Source: Cladosporium sp. IMV 00045
Taxonomy: Eukaryota; Ascomycota; Dothideomycetes; Cladosporiales; Cladosporiaceae
Assembly (NCBI GenBank): GCA_001931905.2
Contig: MSJI02000165.1
Coordinates: forward strand, 1 to 17,534
Length of the DNA stretch: 17,534 nucleotides
Reading direction: 5' to 3'
This document shows positions 1-5,851 of this stretch, one piece after another (the stretch's first letter is position 1; each line of letters begins with the position of its first letter). The translations under genes and the position numbers were made by a program. The notes under the pieces are model-generated. The model had not been told where the DNA came from, searched no databases, and was given only the letters and a program-made list of their open reading frames with translations.

Positions 1-1224
1 CTGGACGCGGAACGGTTACGGGAGAGCATGCAGCAAGAGATCGATACTTTGAAGCGAGAGAAGGAAGAGGACCAGCGAGCGCAGGCGGAGAACGACCGAG
101 ACCTGACGGACATACGGGAGCGTCTCGATGCTCTGCGCACGGAGAACGAGAACCTGCACGCGCAGAACGAGGACATGCAGCAGCAGATGCACAACCACCA
201 GGCCGAAGTGCAGGAGCTGAGGGAACAATCACATCAAGGCGGGAGCGCAGACTCGGAACACCGGATAAAGCTCCTCGAAGAACAGCTGGCCACGCAGGAG
301 AAACTCACAAACGAAGTCCGCGACGAGGCCACGGTATACCTCCGCGAGATGCGCGATCTCAGCCGACAGACCGACTCCGCCATCGAGCAAGAGGAGAAAC
401 TCACCGCCCAAGTATCCAAGCTGGAAAGCGAAATCGACGAATGGCGGGAACGCTACGCCAAAGCAAAGGCGCAGAACAAGGCCCTCCGCGCCTCCACTCT
501 GGGACTCGGCCTCTCCGCCGTCGACATGGGCAGCCTCTCGCGCAGCGAAAGCTTCATCTCACCAGACGGCTTGGTCTGTGACGTGGACATCACCAAATTC
601 CAACTCTCCGTCGACGAGCTGCTCAAATCCGCCCGCCAGCCCGGCACGCACGCCATGCTCGAGAGCGTCAAGCAAGTCACCCTCTGCGTCTCCTCCATCT
701 CCTCCACAATCGGCACCGACGGCTACCCGACGCCCTCCCCCTCGCCTCACTCCCCCAGCGCCCCGCCCAGCACCTCCCCCAGCGTCGCCAAACTCAAAGC
801 CCGCGTCACCGGCACGGCCAACAGCCTCATTACGGCGACGAAGCAGCACGCTTCCGCCTCGGGTCTCTCCCCCGTCGCCCTCCTCGACGCTGCAGCGAGC
901 AACCTCACTGCCGCCGTCGTCGAGCTCGTCAAAGCCGTCGGCGTCCGCCCTTCCTCCGCTTCCGAACTGCAAGACGCCAGTGCAGACCTCGACTCCATCT
1001 ACAGCCCGGACCCGGCCTACCCGTCCGGTCTGGCGGGCTCGCACGACAGCATGGCGCGCAGTCTGGGGAATGTCGACTCCCCGCCAGTGCCGCCGCTTAA
1101 TGTTGGTAATGCCAATGGGCAGCAGAAGAAGGCTAATGGCTGGTTTGGTTGGGGCAAGGGCACGAGTGTGGAGGGCTCGCCGAGGTCGCCGGAGAGTGCG
1201 GATGAGTATGATGTTTATCGTTGA
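1..1224 (+). CDS. Spa2-like polarisome scaffold protein, C-terminal part (5' end outside window)
   Basis: The frame is open from the first base, so the gene begins upstream; 407 residues are visible before TGA at 1222-1224. The first 165 or so residues are charged and heptad-rich (many E, Q, K, R), a long coiled coil. It is followed by the Ser-rich stretch TLGLGLSAVDMGSLSRSES and then a conserved block beginning VCDVDITKFQLSVDELLKSA and running through KQVTLCVSSISSTIGTDG, which I recognise from the C-terminal region of fungal Spa2/SpaA proteins. A Pro/Ser-rich linker and a second helical block (about residues 255-310) come next, then a low-complexity tail containing GWFGWGKG. Spa2 proteins scaffold the polarisome at hyphal tips, with Bni1-type formins and MAPK components as known partners. 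The assignment rests on recognising the C-terminal block; the N-terminal SHD/GIT repeats are not in view. No intron is evident in this part. Confidence 0.8.
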   Translation: MDAERLRESMQQEIDTLKREKEEDQRAQAENDRDLTDIRERLDALRTENENLHAQNEDMQQQMHNHQAEVQELREQSHQGGSADSEHRIKLLEEQLATQEKLTNEVRDEATVYLREMRDLSRQTDSAIEQEEKLTAQVSKLESEIDEWRERYAKAKAQNKALRASTLGLGLSAVDMGSLSRSESFISPDGLVCDVDITKFQLSVDELLKSARQPGTHAMLESVKQVTLCVSSISSTIGTDGYPTPSPSPHSPSAPPSTSPSVAKLKARVTGTANSLITATKQHASASGLSPVALLDAAASNLTAAVVELVKAVGVRPSSASELQDASADLDSIYSPDPAYPSGLAGSHDSMARSLGNVDSPPVPPLNVGNANGQQKKANGWFGWGKGTSVEGSPRSPESADEYDVYR

Positions 1225-2400
1225 GAGGGAAAAGAGAGGGTTGTGAAGGGAGGGAAGGGAAGAAGCAGTAATGTCTTTTTTTAACCACCATTGGATGTCA
1301 GGAAGGGGAAATGGGCGAGGTCAAGGCTTGATTGGATGTTTTCTGGAGTTGGCTTGGTGGGAGCAGGCATTGGAAAAAGAAAGGAAGGGAGAGAGGATCA
1401 GCCTTCTCTTCTCTCTCTTCTTTTCTCCGTTTTGGAGGCTTTTTCTTCTCTGCTTCTTTTGGATATACCGCAGCAGCACCTTTCTTGACGGGCGAACCTT
1501 ACGAGGCGTCACTTTATATACCTTATCTTTCTCGTTCTTTCTTTTACCTTTCTTTTCCAGCGAGAAGAGACACTTTTTGGATAAATTCAAGTACGAGGGG
1601 TCTTTTTGGATCAGATCAATCAAGATTGATATACCGTATTCGATTCTGTCAAGACCTTCCTGTATCAACCAACTGTGCATCTAGCTGGCTTGCTGTGGAC
1701 TTCGTTCGGTTCATGTTCGAGGGCTTCTGGATGTTGCCGGTGCACTGGCGCGGCTGTATGCTCTGGTTTGCATTTCGAGTTTCGTCTTCGATAAGGGAGG
1801 CTAAGAGGCGGGTGTATCCACCATACACACGTTTCAGAAGGAAGCATACTCGGGCGGGGCCTTGATGTTACCTTAGGTTACCTAAGCAAAGCAGCGCCAA
1901 GCGAAGTTTACTCGGACTTCATCTCTGGTTTCCTTGCAGGTTATCTTGTCTTTGTTCATTACATGTAGGCAACGATAGTCTTCTTTCTGCATTGCATTGC
2001 CTTGCGTGTGTAATGATGCATCATCGTTGAGTCTTTGATGGTACCGGTCGTTGGCGCCACTGCTTTGTAAGCCGATGCTTGCCAGTCACATCTGCTCGCG
2101 CTCCATCAAGCGTTCAGAAGTCCAACAGCAAGGACGAGCGAACACCGACAACAGCAGGATCACAGTAGGTGGATATACCGGTCGCATTGGAGGTTTGGGT
2201 AGAGAAACAATGCCATACAATCTACATAAACTAACTATATACTACCGGCACAGCAGTCACCCAACGCCCCAACCCCCCTCACAAACACCTCAACACCTCC
2301 AGGACTCCCTCACAAACACCCCAACACCTTCAAAACCAAGCTGACACCAATCTCCTCCCATCCCTTCACAAGAACCCCCATCCCTCCACAAGATCCAAAC
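1225..2400. other. Intergenic region, 3' side of the Spa2-like gene and of the convergent snoRNA host transcript
   Basis: No convincing coding region. The first 300-400 bases are purine/pyrimidine-biased and fit a 3' UTR of the Spa2-like gene. An imperfect palindrome CTTAGGT-t-ACCTAAG sits at 1872-1886. Small tandem duplications begin near 2278. The minus-strand transcript described below must end somewhere between about 2000 and 2460; no terminator can be placed from sequence alone. Confidence 0.5.
2278..2396. repeat. Further short tandem duplications (periods 31 and 20)
   Basis: CTCACAAACACCYCAACACCT occurs at 2278-2298 and 2309-2329. CCCATCCCTYCACAAGA occurs twice near 2358 and 2378. This C- and A-rich tract carries at least two independent small duplications and no open frame of interest. 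Confidence 0.75.
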
Positions 2401-2402
2401 CA

Positions 2403-2496
2403 TCCTGCATCGAATGCTTCCCGAGTGACCGCTGGCCTTTGCAAACATGTCCTGCATCTAACGCTTCCCAGGTGACCGCCAGGCCCTCACCAAAAA
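2403..2496. repeat. Two-copy 47-bp tandem duplication
   Basis: The units at 2403-2449 and 2450-2496 share TCCTGCATC, GCTTCCC and GTGACCGC with scattered differences. It follows the 73-bp duplication in the host transcript's direction. Confidence 0.75.
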
Positions 2497-2605
2497 ACAC
2501 CGACCACCCGTGGGCCTAGCAGTCACCAATACCGGCGTTGCGTTTGCCAGCTCTTGCCGCGCAGCCCGCCTCTTTCCCAGAGCAGCTTGCTGGATGTGCT
2601 GGGAG

Positions 2606-2751
2606 CCAGGATGGTATTGCTTGGACCGGCTCAAGGTCTGGTGTTGTTGACGACCTCGCGCTGGCGATGAGAGGAATGCCAGTATCGCATTGCTTGGACT
2701 GGTTCGCGGCTTGGTGTTGTCGGCAAGCTTGCGCTGGTACAGAGAGGAGTA
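2606..2751 (-). repeat. Two-copy 73-bp tandem duplication in the last host exon
   Basis: Units 2606-2678 and 2679-2751 have equal length and share blocks such as ATTGCTTGGAC and TTGGTGTTGT (plus-strand reading), with many substitutions between them. The duplication is therefore old. It lies in E15 of the host transcript. Confidence 0.8.
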
Positions 2752-2879
2752 CCAGGCGGGCTGCATGCGGAAAGGCGGAAGAGGCTGCTGGAACCCTGGA
2801 TCGAGGTGTGTCTGTTTGTTCGAAAGCGTCAGCGACAGTTCAAGGCCTCAATGTTGCACGACTCCAAGTGGTACGAGTT

Positions 2880-2956
2880 TCAATCAGAGGTCTGTTGTTG
2901 GGTTCTCGACATTGCCCTAAGGCTGTGGTAGCGAAACCGGATGTCTCATCTTGTAG
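2880..2956 (-). ncRNA. Intronic box C/D snoRNA candidate 9 (intron 14)
   Basis: C box AAGATGA (same variant as candidate 5) at 2952-2946 and D box CTGA at 2887-2884, in the intron 3000-2812 (donor GTCAGT, acceptor AACAG). D ends 72 nt before the acceptor. An internal stretch is complementary to UAGCGAAACC, a conserved LSU rRNA segment, but it is not directly next to a good D' box. Upstream of D eight bases match AGGUCUGU of 18S rRNA, but D+5 would then fall on C rather than on a methylated base I know. Confidence 0.6.
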
Positions 2957-3118
2957 GTTGAGAGTTGATGACGGGTGCGGAGGGGGATCTTCTCACTGAC
3001 CTTGCAAGTAGGGTTGTCCCAGCTGAAGGGCGTATGGCGACATGTCCTAAGTCACACGCAGTCAGCACTGATCCAAGACTTTGAAGCGAAGTAGTAGAGC
3101 GCGCAGCATGAAGTCGAG

Positions 3119-3197
3119 AGTTTCAGACTTGGTAATGGTAATTCTCACGGTTGTCACCAGCGAGTGGTAAGCAGAGCTAAAAGAAATCATCATGGAT
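3119..3197 (-). ncRNA. Intronic box C/D snoRNA candidate 8 (intron 13)
   Basis: C box ATGATGA 3193-3187 lies 38 nt from the donor GTTAGC at 3231. D box CTGA 3126-3123 ends 76 nt from the acceptor at 3047. The guide ends ATTACCAAG-T, complementary to CUUGGUAAU. That resembles the 18S rRNA segment around yeast Gm1572 (snR57 target), with G at D+5. I recall many Pezizomycotina having a different base inside this segment, so the target is tentative. No clear terminal stem. Confidence 0.68.
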
Positions 3198-3353
3198 GGT
3201 GTGGTGTGCTGGAAGAGAGAGTCTTGCTAACCTTGGAGTTTGCGCGCAGCTTGGTGTTTGCGCGGATGATGACGAAGGTGATGCGTGTCCTGGAGAGCCT
3301 TGATGTCAGCGCTGGTTCTCAAGGGCGATGCGATGCTCATGAGGGTTGTTGGA

Positions 3354-3440
3354 TTCCGTTCAGAGTGGGGTTTTGGTATCATAGATATTCGCCCGCATGG
3401 CCAAGCGAATTCAGGAAGACCTTGTTAGATCCTCATGGAA
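3354..3440 (-). ncRNA. Intronic box C/D snoRNA candidate 7 (intron 12)
   Basis: All four boxes are present: C ATGAGGA 3436-3430, D' CTGA 3414-3411, C' ATGATAC 3382-3376, D CTGA 3363-3360. TTCC (3440-3437) pairs with GGAA (3357-3354). D ends 70 nt before the acceptor at 3290. Upstream of D', 12 bases pair with GAAGACCCUGUU of LSU rRNA except for one A-C mismatch, and D'+5 then marks the A of GAAGACC. The donor at 3472 is GCAAGT, a GC-AG intron chosen because it puts the C box 36 nt inside, as in the neighbours. Confidence 0.72.
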
Positions 3441-3649
3441 GGGGTGAGGGAGGAGGGTAGGGAGAGACTTGCGATGAGCTTCCAGGGTCTTTCTCTACCG
3501 CGCGAAGGTTGCGGCTCGGAAACAGAGGATTGCACGGAGCAATATCGATTGGTCGCCATGTCGAGGACGGTCTTGCACCTGTGAAGCACGTTTGTCAGCA
3601 GTCTGGTCGAGAACAAGTAACGTTATGTGCAGAGGCCGTGAAAGAAGGT

Positions 3650-3733
3650 CATCTCAGGTGAGTGTGAGCTGTACTCCTGTCTTTCTTCAGAGAAAATCAG
3701 AAGATTAGCAAGACAGATGAAATCATCATTGCT
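3650..3733 (-). ncRNA. Intronic box C/D snoRNA candidate 6 (intron 11), possible U6 guide
   Basis: C box ATGATGA 3729-3723, D' box CTGA 3700-3697, D box CTGA 3657-3654, inside the intron 3774-3579 (donor GTAATC). D ends 75 nt before the acceptor. The ten bases directly upstream of D' (3710-3701) are complementary to AAGAUUAGCA of U6 snRNA. D+5 would fall on a U of GAUUAG, which is not one of the U6 methylation sites I know. The same U6 element occurs in the two preceding introns, which suggests copies of one ancestral unit. Confidence 0.7.
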
Positions 3734-3900
3734 GACCAGGCATGGGTAGGCGACTGAGGAGGCGTTAAGATTACCTTTTAAGGACTTGTGGGCATGGCCC
3801 TGGAGCCGCTTGCGTTTGTCGGTTTGTTGGAAAGTTGGCACCTGCGAATGAGTACGGTCAGCGGACTGCTCGACGATGAAGCTCAGTAATGTCCTTCCAA

Positions 3901-4074
3901 TGGCCAACAACAGCAGTAGTTCAGACGTGCTGGCTGCTGTGAACCTAAGGAGCTACTCAAAAGCAACAACAGCCTCTGCGGTTTTGTATCAGCGCGGCCT
4001 CGTGGGCGAACACCCGACAAAGGCAGACTCGAAAGATTAGCATGGAGTGTTCATCATGACTGTTGCGTTGGCCA
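3901..4074 (-). ncRNA. C/D-like module 1 in intron 10: stem-closed, U6-complementary element
   Basis: The arms 4074-4060 and 3913-3901 (TGGCCAAC-gc-AACAG against CTGTTGTTGGCCA) give 13 bp with a 2-nt bulge. C box ATGATGA is at 4057-4051, two bases inside the stem. D box CTGA at 3924-3921 ends 79 nt before the acceptor at 3842. The 13 bases at 4045-4033 are complementary to AAGAUUAGCAUGG of U6 snRNA. An internal hairpin, GGCTGTTGT with ACAGCAGCC (imperfect), and a C-like CTGATAC near 3990 match parts of module 2, so the two are diverged copies. Another CTGA at 3992-3989 could be the D box of a shorter RNA. The donor GTAAAG at 4109 is weak. Confidence 0.5.
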
Positions 4075-4233
4075 CTGATGAAACGGACAAGGGAATGGGG
4101 AGGCTTTACGAATGATGGTTCGAGAGCCCGTGGGCATCGCTTCGTGTAGCTTGTGGTTGTCGGTTCGTGGAATCGGGAAGTTGCACCTGCGAGAGTCTGA
4201 TCAGCGGACTGGTCAAAATGATGAGAGGGTCAG

Positions 4234-4532
4234 TTATGTCCTCCAGTGGCCAACACAACATTGACACTCAGTATGTGACTGCTGCCCGTAAGCAAAAAAG
4301 GCAGCAGCCCTGAAACTTGTTTTCTTATCATGCGCTGCCTTTGTAGATCGGACACCCCTCAAGTTTGGATCGGACACCCCTCAAGTTTGGATCGGACACC
4401 CCTCTGGATCGGACACCCCTCAGAATCGGACACCCCTCAGTTTTGTTGTCAAAGACAACGGCAGCTCGATAGATTAGCATGTTTCATAACATCATACTGT
4501 TGTGTTGGCCACTGGTGAAACGGAGGACATAA
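4234..4532 (-). ncRNA. C/D-like module 2 in intron 9: long stem, U6-complementary element, tandem repeat in its loop
   Basis: The arms 4532-4498 and 4260-4234 form an inverted repeat: all 27 nt of the 3' arm can pair, including an 18-nt perfect stretch, with one 8-nt bulge in the 5' arm. Just inside are a C-box-like ATGATGT (4495-4489) and a D box CTGA (4271-4268). D ends 81 nt from the acceptor at 4187. After the C box, 4481-4471 is complementary to AGAUUAGCAUG of U6 snRNA. The loop also contains five copies of a short repeat (4347-4440), a second C-like box ATGATAA (4331-4325), and an 8-bp hairpin CTGCTGCC/GGCAGCAG (4279-4307). It may be one long RNA with internal boxes, or an outer stem around a shorter snoRNA from 4331 to 4268. 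It is homologous to module 1. Confidence 0.5.
4347..4440 (+). repeat. Five-copy tandem repeat, core ATCGGACACCCCTC
   Basis: The 14-base core occurs without change at 4347, 4369, 4391, 4408 and 4425. The period is 22 for the first three copies, with spacer AAGTTTGG, and 17 for the last two, with shortened spacers. On the minus strand it reads GAGGGGTGTCCGAT and lies inside the loop of module 2. Module 1 lacks the array but has a related GTGTTCG at the matching place. Confidence 0.95.
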
Positions 4533-4694
4533 AGGAGTGGGGAGACGTTCAGATTGGGTCACCGTAGGATGCTCGTGGAGAGCTGTTGGTTGTTGCGAGG
4601 TCGTTCGAAGTCGGCAGGACGGTCGAGGTATCTGGAGCGACTTGCTGTCAGCGCTGGACTTGAAGATGATCAGGCGGAATGAAAGGATGCGGCG

Positions 4695-4793
4695 GAAGCA
4701 TATCAGGCGACATTGTGGGCTTTGTCGGTTGTTCTCCCTCAGCGACCCTCGGGTCTCGGTTGGAGGAGTGATAGGGGATTCATCTTTTGCTTC
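4695..4793 (-). ncRNA. Intronic box C/D snoRNA candidate 5 (intron 8)
   Basis: C box AAGATGA (one change from consensus) at 4786-4780 and D box CTGA at 4706-4703. They are closed by a perfect 6-bp terminal stem, GAAGCA (4793-4788) with TGCTTC (4700-4695). The D box ends 71 nt before the acceptor of the intron 4827-4632. Nine bases directly upstream of D (4715-4707) are complementary to GCGACAUUG. I recall this as part of the conserved LSU segment AUAGCGACAUUGC, and D+5 would point to the C of GCGAC. Confidence 0.75.
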
Positions 4794-4911
4794 GGTGGAA
4801 AGTGTGGCTGAGGTGAGAACGACGAACCTTGAGAATTGCCTGTTTGCGAGAAAGTGTCAGTCATTGTACTAATGATCTCGCAGATGAAAGGAGTAGATGC
4901 GTTTCGAGAGG

Positions 4912-5043
4912 GATGTCAGAAGGCAAGCTCATGCTGTTTTTTCTTCCACGAAGGGATAGCCACTGCCGGCCCTGGGGCACCAGACTTACAGGCTGCCCAG
5001 CAGCTCGGAGTGAAGTATTCGAAGGCAGGGTGTCATCATCCTC
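4912..5043 (-). ncRNA. Intronic box C/D snoRNA candidate 4 (intron 7), long
   Basis: C box ATGATGA 5039-5033 lies 35 nt from the donor, and D box CTGA 4919-4916 ends 76 nt from the acceptor of intron 5074-4840. The distance from C to D is about 124 nt, longer than in the neighbours. Pairing next to the boxes is weak (GAGG with CCTC, asymmetric). I found no convincing rRNA target. The position in the intron follows the same rule as the others, which is the main support. Confidence 0.55.
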
Positions 5044-5192
5044 AAGGATGTTTGTGAAAAGGGGGAATACTGACCTGAAGGCGCTTTGCTGTGGTGTCTT
5101 GGAAGGGCGTCTTTGTTGTTGGGAGTCAAGCCCTAAACGGAGCGAGTGTCAGTGTGAGCTTGCAGAAGTGTGGGCGAAACGTTTGCGATGTG

Positions 5193-5269
5193 TCTCCATC
5201 AGGTTAAGGTAGCCAAGAGCTTTCTCAAAGAGATGAGGTCGTTGGGTTTCTCATCATGGGTTGGGGAGA
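5193..5269 (-). ncRNA. Intronic box C/D snoRNA candidate 3, LSU rRNA guide (intron 6)
   Basis: C box ATGATGA 5257-5251 and D box CTGA 5202-5199, with outer stem TCTCC (5269-5265) and GGAGA (5197-5193). The D box ends 66 nt before the acceptor at 5133. The guide at 5216-5204 is complementary over 13 nt to UUAAGGUAGCCAA, a near-universal large-subunit rRNA segment next to helix 69. Counting five from the D box predicts 2'-O-methylation of the second A of CUUAAGG. This may be the position served by yeast snR13 (adjacent methylated adenosines), but I have not verified that. It is the best-supported guide in the locus. The intron starts with GCAAGT, a GC-AG donor. Confidence 0.85.
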
Positions 5270-5403
5270 TGTGGAGGGAGGTGTCTGGACTTGCCTTCGT
5301 GTGCTTGTTGTGTGCTTGTTGGCGGCTGAGTGTTGGTTGCACTGCGCGGAATGTTAGCTGATGTCTTCTCAGGTTGCGATGCAGAAAGTGCGACATGGAT
5401 GTG

Positions 5404-5496
5404 CTGATCAGAAGTGTGGTCCTCGGGATTGAGATCCCATCAACAGGGTGTGTTCAGTTGATGTGTGTGAATACGAGGGTGTGTCTCGTCATGGAT
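5404..5496 (-). ncRNA. Intronic box C/D snoRNA candidate 2 (intron 5)
   Basis: All four boxes can be seen in the intron 5527-5342: C ATGACGA 5492-5486, D' CTGA 5457-5454, C' around TGATG 5442-5438, D CTGA 5411-5408. The D box ends 66 nt before the acceptor. Upstream of D' the ten bases at 5474-5465 are complementary to GUGUGAAUAC, and upstream of D eight bases are complementary to AAGUGUGG. As I remember it, both lie close together in the conserved 3' half of large-subunit rRNA. The D' match does not reach the D' box directly, so its modification site is not defined. Confidence 0.75.
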
Positions 5497-5740
5497 GAGG
5501 GGAATGAGAGGAGCGACGCGAACATACCTTGATCGCTGCTGGCAGCGACGGTGTTCAAGGCAGAGGGGACTTGGATATGTGTTTGAATGACATACCCAGA
5601 CACTTGCTGGCGCGCAGAGGTGGTTGACTGGACGGGTCGGCGCATGCGCTTCCTCTTGGGTGAGTTCTGGAAGCGACAGTACTGCAAGGCAAAGGTCAGT
5701 GAGGTGTTCTCTTTCGCTTTGTTTGCAGAGGTAAGTGAGG

Positions 5741-5851
5741 TTGATCCGAAGATCAGATAGCATGGCTTGTTCGACACCGACCGGCGAGTTGCACGATCCT
5801 TTTTTCGAAGTTAAGGATGAGAAGAATGGTATCATCATCGAAGAAGATCAA
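5741..5851 (-). ncRNA. Intronic box C/D snoRNA candidate 1 (intron 4)
   Basis: C box ATGATGA at 5838-5832 and D box CTGA at 5756-5753, inside the intron 5876-5682. An outer stem TTGATC (5851-5846) with GATCAA (5746-5741) brings the two boxes together. The D box ends 71 nt before the acceptor. The bases upstream of D (GCCATGC and neighbours) can pair with several rRNA or U6 segments, but none of these fits the D+5 rule well, so the target is open. Confidence 0.72.

Noticed and set aside
559..1246. Overlapping long frames on both strands within the Spa2-like gene
   Set aside because: Shadows of a GC-rich coding region; compositions rich in Gly/Arg or Pro/Ser/Arg and no domains.
4121..4131. GGTTCGA resembling a tRNA B box
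   Set aside because: The following bases do not match the TPsiC arm, and no A box or cloverleaf can be drawn around it.
4330..4518. Plus-strand frame encoding repeated SDTPQ/IGHPS motifs
   Set aside because: It is a translation of the tandem DNA repeat, on the strand opposite to the spliced transcript, and the repeat period changes from 22 to 17, which breaks the peptide repeat.
4465..4562. A short 98-nt intron (and similar ones at 4028-4109 and 3685-3774) ending after CTAATC
   Set aside because: Possible, but the resulting acceptors are weak (CGAG, GAAG). The C box would lie next to the branch site, whereas extending to the next acceptors restores the same C/D spacing as in the other introns. 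Kept as the main competing model.
5753..5851. U6 or 18S targets for candidate 1
   Set aside because: Nine-base matches exist (for example to UAGCAUGGC), but the D+5 base is not a known modified position and one guide base near the D box mismatches; I leave the target open.
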